From positions 62,001-126,000 of the forward strand of contig JAIRVR010000055.1 of NCBI GenBank assembly GCA_031253795.1: a stretch of DNA of 64,000 nt. The letters are read 5' to 3'. The position numbers and the translations under genes were made by a program. Positions 47,020 through 56,326 of the stretch are shown piece by piece. Numbering within the stretch: position 1 is the first letter of the stretch; each line of letters starts with the position of its first letter. A model generated the notes under the pieces. It worked only from the letters and a program-made list of their open reading frames with translations. It made no database searches and was not told the DNA's origin. The stretch is from Burkholderiaceae bacterium (GTDB lineage: Bacteria > Pseudomonadota > Gammaproteobacteria > Burkholderiales > Burkholderiaceae_C).

Positions 47020-48168
47020 TTACACCCTGACCTTGCCGTCGCCGGTCAGCATGGACAACTCCACGAAGCGTGCCTTGGCCTGGGGCTTGAAGGCCACCGG
47101 GAACCCGGCCACCTGCTGGCCATTCATGGCTTCCAGGGCCGACACCAGGGCGTCGCGCTGGGGCTTGCCCGAGGACGAGGCCTGGCGCAGCGCGTCGCTG
47201 AAGACGCGCGCCGCCAGATAGCCTTCCATGCTGGCGTAATTGGCCTGGACCTTGCTGCCGCCTTTCTGGATGGCCGCCAGGAACTCGCGCGTGAGCGGGC
47301 GCGAGGTCTGGAAGGGCGAGGGCACGACCTGGGTGACCACCACGCCTTCGGCCTCCTTGCCCAGGGCCTCGGCCAGGGCCTGGGTGCCCACGAAGGACAC
47401 GTTGAAGAACTGGCCGCCGAAGCCGGCCTGGCGTGCGGCGCGCACAAAGGCCGCGCTGGCGCCATAGGTCGTGATCTGGATGACGGCGTCGGCGCCCAGC
47501 GGCACCAGGGCCTTGACGGCCCGGGCTACGTCCGAGGAGTTGCGCTCCACCGTGGCCGCGCCCACGGGCTCCAGCCCCTTGGCCGCCAGCGCCGCCTTGA
47601 CGCCTTCGAAACCGGCCTGGCCATAGGCATCGTTCTGGTGGAAGACGGCAATCTTTTTAAGGCCCAGGCCCGTGAGCTGGCGCACCATCAGGGCGGTCTC
47701 GTCGGCATAGGAAGCGCGCAGGTTGAACACCAGGCCCGAAAGCGTGCTCTGGCGCAGCGATTCCGCCCCGGTCATGGGGGCGAACAGCGGCACGCGCGCC
47801 TTTTGCAGCAGGGGCAGCGCCGCCATGCTGGTGGCCGTGCCCACATAGCCGAAGAGGGCAAACACATCGTCGGACAGAAAGCGCTGGGTGTTGGCCGCAC
47901 AGCGCTCGGGCTCGTAGCCGTCGTCCAGCACGCGCAGCTCGATGGAGCGCCGCCCCACGCCGCCCTGGGCATTGAGCTGGTCGAAGAAAAGCCTGGCGCC
48001 CTCATGGAAGGGCTGGCCCAGTTGGGCCGAAGGGCCGGTCATGGCACAGGACTGGCCCAGCACGATGGTGCCCTCCTGCGCCTGCGCGGCGGCTGCCCAT
48101 CCCAGGGCCGCCGCGCCCGTTGCCGCCATGAATTGCCTGCGGCTGAAAGCCGCCTCTGGTCTGTGCAT
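47020..48168 (-). CDS. LivK-like ABC transporter substrate-binding protein with Tat-like signal
   Basis: FSRRQFMAATGAAALGWAAAAQAQEGTIVLGQSCAMTGPSAQLGQPFHEGARLFFDQLNAQGGVGRRSIELRVLDDGYEPERCAANTQRFL. Confidence 0.9.
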   Translation of the reverse strand: MHRPEAAFSRRQFMAATGAAALGWAAAAQAQEGTIVLGQSCAMTGPSAQLGQPFHEGARLFFDQLNAQGGVGRRSIELRVLDDGYEPERCAANTQRFLSDDVFALFGYVGTATSMAALPLLQKARVPLFAPMTGAESLRQSTLSGLVFNLRASYADETALMVRQLTGLGLKKIAVFHQNDAYGQAGFEGVKAALAAKGLEPVGAATVERNSSDVARAVKALVPLGADAVIQITTYGASAAFVRAARQAGFGGQFFNVSFVGTQALAEALGKEAEGVVVTQVVPSPFQTSRPLTREFLAAIQKGGSKVQANYASMEGYLAARVFSDALRQASSSGKPQRDALVSALEAMNGQQVAGFPVAFKPQAKARFVELSMLTGDGKVRV

Positions 48169-48353
48169 GAAATACCCGTGTTGATCGCTGTTGCCGGTGC
48201 CTGCCCCCTCGGCAGCCCGCCGCAAGGGTCCGCATAATAAAGACAAGCGATCACCACCGCGTGCCGGCCCGGGGCCACCCCTGGACCTTGACGGCCTTTC
48301 ATGGTTTTCACGGCATTTTCGCGGTTCCCTCTCCCAAAAACAGAAGCTGCCCC

Positions 48354-50429
48354 ATGTCCACCGCCTCGCAATCCACCAAGGTCCTGGGCGCCTGCCCCCA
48401 CGACTGCCCCGACACCTGCTCCCTGGTCACCACGGTGGAGAACGGCGTCGCCACCCGGGTCCAGGGCAACCCCGCCCATGGCCACACGGGCGGCGTGCTC
48501 TGCGCCAAGGTCAGCAAGTACGCCGAACGCAGCTACCACCCCGAGCGCGTGCTCACGCCGCTGAAGCGCAGCGGACCCAAGGGCAGCGGCCAGTTCACGC
48601 CCGTGTCCTGGGACGAGGCCCTGGCCGACATCGCGGCGCGGCTGTCGGCCATGGCCTGCCGCGACCCCGAAGCCATCCTGCCCTACAGCTATGCGGGCAC
48701 CATGGGCCTGGTGCAGGGCGAGAGCATGGACCGGCGCTTTTTCCACCAACTGGGCGCCTCGCTGCTGGACCGCACCATCTGCTCCAGCGCGGGCGGCGAG
48801 GCCCTGGCCCTGACCTATGGCGGCAAGCTGGGCATGCGCGTGGAGCATTTCGCCGACAGCCCGCTGATCCTGATCTGGGGCAGCAACAGCATAGGCAGCA
48901 GCCTGCATTTCTGGCGCTACGCGCAGGAGGCCAAGCGCAAGGGCGCACGCCTGGTCTGCATCGACCCGCGCAAGACCGAGACCGCCGACAAATGCCACGA
49001 GCATCTGCAGCTGCTGCCCGGCACGGACGCGGCACTGGCCCTGGCCCTGATGCACGAGCTCATCGCCAACGACTGGCTGGACCACGACTACATCGCCCGC
49101 CACACCCTGGGTTGGGAGGAGCTCCGGGCCCGCGCCCTGCAATGGCCGCCCGAACGCGCCGCCCAGGTCTGCGGCCTGCCCGTGGAGCAGATCCGCCAGC
49201 TGGCACGCGACTACGGCACGACGGCACCCGCGGCCATACGCCTGAACTACGGCGTGCAGCGCGCGCGCGGCGGCGGCAATGCGGTGCGCGCCATCGCCTG
49301 CCTGCCGGCCCTGGTCGGCGCCTGGCGCCACCGCGCTGGCGGCCTGCTGCTGTCGAGCTCGGGCGCCTTGCCGGCCCTGCGCGCCCACCTGCAAATGCCC
49401 GGGCTGCTGGGCGACCGCCGGCCGCGCACCATCAACATGAGCACCATCGGCGACGCCCTGCTTCATCCTGGCGGCACGGATTTCGGCACGCAGGTACAGG
49501 CCATCGTGGTCTACAACAGCAACCCCGTGTCCGTGGCCCCCGAGTCGGCCAAGGTGGTGGCAGGCTTCGCGCGCGAGGACCTGTTCACCGTGGTGCTGGA
49601 GCAGTTCATGACCGACACGGCCGACCTGGCCGACTATGTGCTGCCCGCCACCACCCAGCTCGAGCACTGGGACATCCACGGCAGCTACGGCCACACCGAT
49701 GTGCTGCTCAACCGCCCGGCCATCGCCCCCCTGGGCCAGTCGCGCAGCAATGCCCGCATCTTCCGCGACCTGGCCGCCCACATGGCGCGCCACGACCCGG
49801 CCTTCGGCGCCGCCCATTTCCACACCGACGACGAGCAGCTGTGCCGCGAGGCCGTGGACCCCGGCAAGGTCGATTTCGCCCGGTTGCTGGAGCAGGGCCA
49901 CGCGCGCCTGGACCTGCCCGAGGCCCCGTTTGCCGAGGGCGGCTTCGCCACCGCCTCGGGCCGCTGCGAATTCGCCAGCGCCGAGCTGGCGCGGCGCGGC
50001 CTGGACCCGCTGCCCGATTACCTGCCCAACTACGAAACCGCCGACACCGACGCCCGCTACCCGCTGGCCATGATTTCGCCGCCTGCCCGCAACTTCCTCA
50101 ACAGCAGCTTCGTCAATGTCACCAGCCTGCGCAATATGGAAGGCCGCCCCCTGGTCGAGCTGCACCCCGACGACGCGGCCGCGCGCGGCGTGGCCGAGGG
50201 CGACCGGGTGCGCGTCTTCAATGACCGCGGCAGCTACGAATGCCATGCCACGCTCAACGGCCGTGCGCGCAAGGGCGTGGTCAACGGCCTGGGCATCTGG
50301 TGGCGCAAGCACGGCGACAACGGCACCAATGTCAATGAGCTGACCCACCAGCGCCTGACCGACCTGGGCCGTGCACCCAGCTTCTACGACTGCGCCGTTC
50401 AGGTGCAGCGCATGGCCGTGCCGGCCTGA
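48354..50429 (+). CDS. Molybdopterin-dependent oxidoreductase (formate dehydrogenase/anaerobic dehydrogenase-like)
   Basis: CPHDCPDTCSLVTTVENGVATRVQGNPAHGHTGGVLCAKVSKY cluster motif; ILIWGSNSIGSSLHFWRYAQEAKRKGARLVCIDPRKTETADKC; C-terminal VELHPDDAAARGVAEGDRVRVFNDRGSY. Confidence 0.9.
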   Translation: MSTASQSTKVLGACPHDCPDTCSLVTTVENGVATRVQGNPAHGHTGGVLCAKVSKYAERSYHPERVLTPLKRSGPKGSGQFTPVSWDEALADIAARLSAMACRDPEAILPYSYAGTMGLVQGESMDRRFFHQLGASLLDRTICSSAGGEALALTYGGKLGMRVEHFADSPLILIWGSNSIGSSLHFWRYAQEAKRKGARLVCIDPRKTETADKCHEHLQLLPGTDAALALALMHELIANDWLDHDYIARHTLGWEELRARALQWPPERAAQVCGLPVEQIRQLARDYGTTAPAAIRLNYGVQRARGGGNAVRAIACLPALVGAWRHRAGGLLLSSSGALPALRAHLQMPGLLGDRRPRTINMSTIGDALLHPGGTDFGTQVQAIVVYNSNPVSVAPESAKVVAGFAREDLFTVVLEQFMTDTADLADYVLPATTQLEHWDIHGSYGHTDVLLNRPAIAPLGQSRSNARIFRDLAAHMARHDPAFGAAHFHTDDEQLCREAVDPGKVDFARLLEQGHARLDLPEAPFAEGGFATASGRCEFASAELARRGLDPLPDYLPNYETADTDARYPLAMISPPARNFLNSSFVNVTSLRNMEGRPLVELHPDDAAARGVAEGDRVRVFNDRGSYECHATLNGRARKGVVNGLGIWWRKHGDNGTNVNELTHQRLTDLGRAPSFYDCAVQVQRMAVPA

Positions 50430-50493
50430 GCGCGGGCATGCCGGCCGCGCCCGGCACAATGGACTGCATCGCCACCACCGACAGGAGATGCCC

Positions 50494-52191
50494 ATGCTGC
50501 AAACCGCCATGGTCGCCGTCCGCGACCGGGCCCGGCTGCAGGAGATCGTCGGCGTGCTGCTGCGCTTCGGGCTCGCCGACCTGGTCGATACCCTGGGCCT
50601 GGGCCGCTTCGCCGCGCAGGCCGTGCGCTCCGAGGGGCCGCCGGACACCAGCCGGCCCGAACGCCTGCGCATGGCGCTGGAGCACCTGGGCCCCAGCTTC
50701 GTCAAGCTGGGCCAGATCCTGGCCACGCGCTCGGACCTGCTCGCCCCCGAATGGACCACGGCCCTGCAGCGCCTGCACAGCCATGCGGCCGCCCTGCCCT
50801 GGGACACGGTTCAACCGCTGATCGAGCAATCGCTGGGCCTGCCCGTGGACGAAGTGTTCACGCAGTTCGAGCGCGAGCCCCTGGCCTCGGCCTCCATGGC
50901 CCAGGTCTACCGCGCGCTCCTGCCCGCCACCGAGGCCGGCGAGGAAGCCGCCGAGGTGGTGGTCAAGGTCCAGCGCCCCGGCCTGCGCCCGCGCATCGAA
51001 GCCGACCTGCGCCTGCTGGAGCACCTGGCGCGCCTGGCCCAGGCCCAGTGGCCGCACTGGGCACGCTACCGCCCGCGCGAACTCACGCGCCAGTTGGGCC
51101 AGGCGCTGCGCGAAGAGCTGGACTTCAGCATCGAGGCCCACAACGGCGATGCCGTGGCACGGCATTTCGCCGGCCAGCCCGAGATCGCCGTGCCGCGCGT
51201 GCACTGGGCCTTGAGCGGCCCGCGCCTGCTGGTACAGGACTATCTGCCGGGCGTGCCGGCCTCGGCCGTGGCCGCCGACCCGCTGCTCGACGGCCCCTTG
51301 CTGGCACGGCGTGGCGCCCAGGCCTTTTTGCAGATGGTGCTGCGCGACGGCCTGTTCCACGCCGACCCCCATCCCGGCAACCTGCTGGCCCTGGCCGGCA
51401 ACCGCGTGGGCTTCATCGACTTCGGCATGGTGGGCCGGCTGTCACCCCAGCGCCGGCGCCAGGTGCTGGGACTGGTGCACGCCCTGGTCGAAGGCCAGGG
51501 CCGCAGCCTCAGCGGCGTCCTGCTGGACTGGAGCGCCGAAGGCGAGCAGCTGGGCCGGGCGCCCCCGCCCTCGGCCGCGCGCATCGAGGCGGCCGTCGAG
51601 GGATTTGTCACGCGCCATGGTCCCGGCGGCAGCGGCGGACGGCTGGTGCTGTCGCGGGCACTGCCGGACTTCATGGCCCTGGCCCGCGAAACCGGCGTGG
51701 CCCTGCCGGCCGACATGGCCCTGCTGCTCAAGGCCCTGGTCACGGCCGACCAGGTGCTGCTGCAGCTCGATCCGCAGTTCGACGTGGTGGCCACGGCCAC
51801 CCCCCTGGTGCGCGCCCAGCTGCTGCAGCGCTACTCGCTGCGCAACCTGGTACGCCAGCGCCGGGCGGCCACGCTGCAATGGATGGAGCTGGCTGACGAT
51901 GCGCCGCACACGCTGCGCCTGCTCATGCAGCGGCTGCGCTCGGGCCGGCTGCAGGCCGACCTGGACATACGCCACATCGACCGCCTGTCCCTGGCGCTGG
52001 AGCGCGCCGCCACGCGCATGGCCCTGGCCGTGGTGGCCGGCGCCTTCATCCTGGGACTGGCCCCCGGCCTGCTGACCATGGGGCCGCGCCTGTGGGGCGT
52101 CCCCCTGTTCGCAGCCCTGGGCGTGGCCGGCGCGGCCGCCAGCCTGGCCGTGCTGTTCATCACCATGCGCAGGCAAAAGGCGCTGGACTGA
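50494..52191 (+). CDS. ABC1/UbiB-family atypical kinase
   Basis: LGPSFVKLGQILATRSDLLAPEWTTALQRL, ASASMAQVYRALL, DGLFHADPHPGNLLALAGNRVGFIDFGMVGRL; C-terminal TM segments. Confidence 0.92.
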   Translation: MLQTAMVAVRDRARLQEIVGVLLRFGLADLVDTLGLGRFAAQAVRSEGPPDTSRPERLRMALEHLGPSFVKLGQILATRSDLLAPEWTTALQRLHSHAAALPWDTVQPLIEQSLGLPVDEVFTQFEREPLASASMAQVYRALLPATEAGEEAAEVVVKVQRPGLRPRIEADLRLLEHLARLAQAQWPHWARYRPRELTRQLGQALREELDFSIEAHNGDAVARHFAGQPEIAVPRVHWALSGPRLLVQDYLPGVPASAVAADPLLDGPLLARRGAQAFLQMVLRDGLFHADPHPGNLLALAGNRVGFIDFGMVGRLSPQRRRQVLGLVHALVEGQGRSLSGVLLDWSAEGEQLGRAPPPSAARIEAAVEGFVTRHGPGGSGGRLVLSRALPDFMALARETGVALPADMALLLKALVTADQVLLQLDPQFDVVATATPLVRAQLLQRYSLRNLVRQRRAATLQWMELADDAPHTLRLLMQRLRSGRLQADLDIRHIDRLSLALERAATRMALAVVAGAFILGLAPGLLTMGPRLWGVPLFAALGVAGAAASLAVLFITMRRQKALD

Positions 52192-52261
52192 TGCTCGGAA
52201 ACACCGAGAAAGCAGGACCAGCACTCCAGCACGAAAGCCGGGCGCAGCGCCCAGAACTGGC

Positions 52262-52352
52262 GTGCCCCCAGACCAGGGGCAGCGAGCAAGGGCCGCCCCG
52301 CAGCGGGGCTGCCGTCCACCTTGGGGGAAGGCGTGCAGCGCCTCAGGGAGTC
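52262..52352 (-). repeat. Intergenic two-hairpin repeat, copy 6 (inverted orientation)
   Basis: Reverse complement ctccctgaggcgctgcacgccttcccccaaggtggacggcagccccgctgcggggcggcccttgctcgctgcccctggtctgggg matches the core of copy 3. Confidence 0.65.
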
Positions 52353-53325
52353 AATCCAACTTCACGCCCGCGCTTTTGATGATGGCGCCCCAGCGCTTGG
52401 ACTCGGCGCGCGACATGGCCAGGAACTGCTCGGGCGTGCCGGGCAGGGCCTCCATGCCGAAATCCTGCATGCGTTTGACCACAGGCGGGCTGGCCAGGGC
52501 CTTGTTGAGTTCGGCATTCAGGCGCTGGACGACGGCCGCCGGCATATGGGCCGGTCCCAGAATGCCCTGGAAGGCATAGACCTCGGTATCGGGCACACCC
52601 ACCTCGGCCAGCGTGGGCAGCTCGGGCAGGCCCGGCACACGCCTGGCCGTGCCTATGGCCAGCGCCCTGACCTTGCCCGACTGGATGACGGGAAGGCCCG
52701 AGGCCAGGTCCAGGAACATGCAGGGCACCTGGCCGCCCATGACGTCGGCCAGGGCAGGCGCCGCGCCACGGTAGGGGATGTGGGTGAGGAAGGTGCCCGT
52801 ACGCTTCTTGAACATCTCCATGGCCAGGTGGTGGGGCGAGCCATTGCCGGGCGAGGCATAGTTGACCTGGCCCGGATGTGCCTTCACATAGGCCAGGAAT
52901 TCCTTGAAGCTCCTGGCCTCGAAGTTCGGGTTGACCACGAGGGCCATGGGGAAGCGGCTGATGCCTCCGATGTAGGTGAAATCCTTTTCGGGATGGAAGG
53001 CCAGCTTGCTGAACAGATGCTCGTTGTAGGCCAGCACGGCGTTGTCGGCCGACATGATGGTGTAGCCATCGGGCTTGGCCGTGGCCACGATCTGGGCACC
53101 GATATTGGTCGAGGCGCCCGGGCGGTTGTCCACCACGATGGTCTGGTTCAGCGTCTGGCGCATGGCTTCGGCCACGGTGCGCGCCAGCACGTCGGTGCCG
53201 CCGCCCGGCGGATAGGGCACGACCCAGCGGATGGTGCTGGAAGGCCAGTCCTGCGCCCGGGCAAGGGGCGCGGCCAGGCCGGCCGATGTGGCCGCCATGG
53301 CGGCCAGAAGTTGTCTGCGGTCCAT
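52351..53325 (-). CDS. Bug-family (TctC-like) periplasmic substrate-binding protein
   Basis: MDRRQLLAAMAATSAGLAAPLARAQDWPSSTIRWVVPYPPGGGTDVLARTVAEAMRQTL. Confidence 0.9.
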   Translation of the reverse strand: MDRRQLLAAMAATSAGLAAPLARAQDWPSSTIRWVVPYPPGGGTDVLARTVAEAMRQTLNQTIVVDNRPGASTNIGAQIVATAKPDGYTIMSADNAVLAYNEHLFSKLAFHPEKDFTYIGGISRFPMALVVNPNFEARSFKEFLAYVKAHPGQVNYASPGNGSPHHLAMEMFKKRTGTFLTHIPYRGAAPALADVMGGQVPCMFLDLASGLPVIQSGKVRALAIGTARRVPGLPELPTLAEVGVPDTEVYAFQGILGPAHMPAAVVQRLNAELNKALASPPVVKRMQDFGMEALPGTPEQFLAMSRAESKRWGAIIKSAGVKLD

Positions 53326-53414
53326 TGTTGTCTCCTGTGTGGGTAAGGTGGATGGGATGTCTGCCGCGCCTTGTGGTGGGCTTCGCCTGGTTGTGGCGGC
53401 GCGGCAGCTGTGGG

Positions 53415-54413
53415 TCAGGGCCTGTCCGGCGGCGGGAACTGCACGCGCTGCGGCTGGAATCCCTGTGCCGCCAGCAGGGCCGGCAGGCCCTGGGGGCCGA
53501 CCATGTGCAGGGCCCCCACGGCCACGAAGACGCTGCGGCCCGCGCGCATCTCGCGCACCATGGCCTCGGCCATGGCCGGATTGCGGCCATCGATGGCGCG
53601 CGCGTACTGCTCGCGTTCCGCGGCGCTGTCCATGCAGTGGCACCAGTCGGGCAGGCTTTCGAGCAACTGCAGCCGCCCGTCGGCCCAGGCCTGGGCAATG
53701 GTGGACAGCTTGCTGCCGGCGCCACCGCCTTCCAGCTGCTCCAGGCCCGATCGCACGCTGTCGGTGGCGCGCACGGGGTCGTCGGACAGCAGCTCGCGCA
53801 ACTGGCGCTCGGGCGTTTCCAGCCCCAGCACGGGCTTGCCCAGGGCCTTGGCCGTACCGGCCAGCGCGGCATCGATGCCATAGGCCGGATCCAGCCCTTC
53901 GCGCCTTCCGGCCAGGGCCAGCAGGGCCATGACCTGGGCTTCAGGACGCAGACCGGTCAGTTCGGGGCCGGCACAGGCGGCCTGCCGCTGTGCAGCCAGA
54001 CGGCGCTCCAGGTCCTCGGGCAGGGGCGGGGCGTCGGGCCGCGCGCGCAGGCCCTGCTGCAGGGCCTGCAAAACGGCCGGGTCCAGCAGGTCCAGTTCCA
54101 GCGCCAGCCGGTCAGAACCGCGCAGGGCCGAAAGCACCGTGGGGCCGGGCACGCTCCAGTCCAGGCGTGCCGTGTGCACCGTGCCATAGAGCCAGCTGCT
54201 GCGCCCGCCATGCTCGACGCGCCACAGCAGGCCGCGGTCCCGCGCCCCGCGCAGCAGGGTGCGCAGCTGCTCCGGTCCCGGCATGGCGGCGGCGGGCGGG
54301 CAGTCCGCCGCCTGGGCCCAGGCCATGCCGCCCGGCACCAGCAGGGCCGCGGCCAGGCCGCGGCGCAGCCACCGGCCCATGGCCGGCATCCAGCGCACAA
54401 GGGTGCCTGTCAT
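53415..54413 (-). CDS. TraB/GumN-family protein
   Basis: HGGRSSWLYGTVHTARLDWSVPG, ...ARAIDGRNPAMAEAMVREMRAGRSVFVAVGALHMVGPQGLPALLAAQGF. Confidence 0.85.
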   Translation of the reverse strand: MTGTLVRWMPAMGRWLRRGLAAALLVPGGMAWAQAADCPPAAAMPGPEQLRTLLRGARDRGLLWRVEHGGRSSWLYGTVHTARLDWSVPGPTVLSALRGSDRLALELDLLDPAVLQALQQGLRARPDAPPLPEDLERRLAAQRQAACAGPELTGLRPEAQVMALLALAGRREGLDPAYGIDAALAGTAKALGKPVLGLETPERQLRELLSDDPVRATDSVRSGLEQLEGGGAGSKLSTIAQAWADGRLQLLESLPDWCHCMDSAAEREQYARAIDGRNPAMAEAMVREMRAGRSVFVAVGALHMVGPQGLPALLAAQGFQPQRVQFPPPDRP

Positions 54414-55432
54414 GGGGTGGGCTCGGAAATGGCCTGGTCGATGGCGCCGAACACGCTCTGTCCGTCCTTGCCCTTCATCTCTATGCGGATGGAGTCGCCA
54501 AAGCGCATGAACTCGGTCTTGGGTGCGCCGTCCTGGAGGATCTCCATGCAGCGCTTTTCGGCGATGCAGCTGTAGCCCCGGGGCCACTCCATGCGCCTGT
54601 CCTTGCCCTTGCCGGCTTCCACGCCCCTGTTGCTCACCGTGCCGCTGCCCACGATGGAGCCCGCACGCATATTGCGCGTCTTGCAGACGTGGGCGATGAG
54701 CTGGCCGAAGTGAAAGGCCATGTCCTCGCCCGCATCGCACATGCCCACCTTGCGTCCGTTCCAGGTGGACTGCAGGGTCAGGTGCAGGCGGCCGCCTTTC
54801 CAGGCATCACCCAGCTCGTCCAGCGTCACGGCGACGGGACTGAAGGCCGTGGCGGGCTTGGACTGCAGGAAGCCGAAACCTTTTTCCAGCTCGGCCGGGA
54901 TCAGGTTGCGCAGGCTGACATCGTTGGCCAGCATCACCAGGCGGATGGCCGACAGCGCCTGCTCGGGCGTGCTGCCCATGTCCACATCGCCCGTGACGAC
55001 GGCGATCTCGGCCTCGAAATCGATGCCCATGGCCATGCTGGGCACGACCACGTCGTCGCAGGGCCCCAGGAAATCGTCGCTGCCGCCCTGGTACATCAGG
55101 GGGTCGGTATAGAAGTTGGCGGGCACTTCGGCGCCGCGCGCCTTGCGCACCAGCTCCACATGGTTGATATAGGCCGATCCATCGGCCCACTGGTAGGCGC
55201 GGGGCAGCGGCGCCATGCACTGGCGCGGATCGAAGGCGAAGGCATGCGGCGCCTTGCCGCTGTTGAGCAGATGGGACAGGTCCTGCAACTGGGGTGCCAT
55301 ATAGGCCCAGTCGTCCAGCACCTGCTGCAGGCGGCTCGCGATGCCGGTCGCATAATGGGCCTGGCTCAGGTCGCGTGACACCACGACCAGTTGCCCATCC
55401 CGCGATCCATCCTTGTAAGTGGCAAGTTTCAT
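54410..55432 (-). CDS. Fumarylacetoacetate hydrolase family protein
   Basis: MKLATYKDGSRDGQLVVVSRDLS; DFEAEIAVVTGDVDMGSTPEQALSAIRLVMLANDVSLRNLIP; RAGSIVGSGTVSNRGVEAGKG. Confidence 0.92.
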   Translation of the reverse strand: MKLATYKDGSRDGQLVVVSRDLSQAHYATGIASRLQQVLDDWAYMAPQLQDLSHLLNSGKAPHAFAFDPRQCMAPLPRAYQWADGSAYINHVELVRKARGAEVPANFYTDPLMYQGGSDDFLGPCDDVVVPSMAMGIDFEAEIAVVTGDVDMGSTPEQALSAIRLVMLANDVSLRNLIPAELEKGFGFLQSKPATAFSPVAVTLDELGDAWKGGRLHLTLQSTWNGRKVGMCDAGEDMAFHFGQLIAHVCKTRNMRAGSIVGSGTVSNRGVEAGKGKDRRMEWPRGYSCIAEKRCMEILQDGAPKTEFMRFGDSIRIEMKGKDGQSVFGAIDQAISEPTP

Positions 55433-55502
55433 GCTGCTCCCGTTGGCCAAGGCCCGCATCCGGGCACGCGGGCCCGAGGCACCCCCGCCACGAATTACGA
55501 TA

Positions 55503-55520
55503 AGTTAAATTGATTTAACT
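55503..55520. promoter_or_regulatory. AT-rich 18-bp palindrome, putative IclR-family operator
   Basis: AGTTAAAT-TG-ATTTAACT between divergent FAA-hydrolase and IclR genes. Confidence 0.6.
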
Positions 55521-55543
55521 AAACAAAACCAAATTCTATTGCA

Positions 55544-56326
55544 ATGGACAAGGAACGTGCAGGGATCCAGTCGGTCGAGGTCGGCTTTGCTTTGCTGGAG
55601 GCACTGACGCGCTCGCGTGGCGCGCTGATGCTCAAGGATCTGGCCGCCGAGGCCGGCATGAGCGCGGCCAAGGCCCACCGCTACCTGGTGAGTTTTCAGC
55701 GCATAGGCCTGGTGACCCAGGATGCGCGCACCTCGCGCTATGACCTGGGCCCGGCCTCGCTGAAGCTGGGCTTGGCCTCGCTGGCCCGGCTGGAGCCGGT
55801 GCGCCTGGCGCGCGAGCGCATGCCGGACCTGATGGAGCAGATACAGCACACGGCGGCCATCGCCGTCTGGGGCAACCACGGGCCGACCATCGTGCACTGG
55901 GAAGAGTCGGCCCAGTCGGTCACGGCCAATCTGCGCCTGGGCGATGTCATGCCCATGCTGGCCTCGGCCACGGGCCGCTGCTTCGCGGCCTGGCTGCCGC
56001 GCGAGGTGACGGCACCGCTGCTGGAACCCGAGGTGGAGCGTGCGCGCCGCAGCCAGCGCCAGGACCTGCCGCTGACGCCCGAGGCCATCGATGCCATGCT
56101 GGCCGAGGTGCGAGCCCATGGCACGGCCCGGGTGGTGGACACGGTGCTGCCCGGCATCGTGGCCTTTTGCACGCCGGTCTTCGACTCCTCGGGCCACATC
56201 GTGCTGGGCCTGACCACGCTGGGCTCGGTGGCGACCTTCGACCCCGCCTATGGCGGTGCCATTGACGCGCCGCTGCGCCAGGCCTGCCAGCAGCTGTCCA
56301 GCGACCTGGGCTGGGGCATACAGTGA
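55544..56326 (+). CDS. IclR-family transcriptional regulator
   Basis: GIQSVEVGFALLEALTRSRGALMLKDLAAEAGMSAAKAHRYLVSFQRIGLV. Confidence 0.92.
   Translation: MDKERAGIQSVEVGFALLEALTRSRGALMLKDLAAEAGMSAAKAHRYLVSFQRIGLVTQDARTSRYDLGPASLKLGLASLARLEPVRLARERMPDLMEQIQHTAAIAVWGNHGPTIVHWEESAQSVTANLRLGDVMPMLASATGRCFAAWLPREVTAPLLEPEVERARRSQRQDLPLTPEAIDAMLAEVRAHGTARVVDTVLPGIVAFCTPVFDSSGHIVLGLTTLGSVATFDPAYGGAIDAPLRQACQQLSSDLGWGIQ

Noticed and set aside
48182-48253. 8-bp inverted repeat TGATCGCT...AGCGATCA in the 48169-48353 divergent region
   Set aside because: Arms are 56 bp apart and an 8-bp match in a region this size is fairly likely by chance.
48039-50807. 922-aa minus-strand ORF opposite the molybdopterin oxidoreductase
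   Set aside because: Antisense/out-of-frame reading of a GC-rich gene; low-complexity Arg/Ala/Gly-rich translation with no domain motifs.
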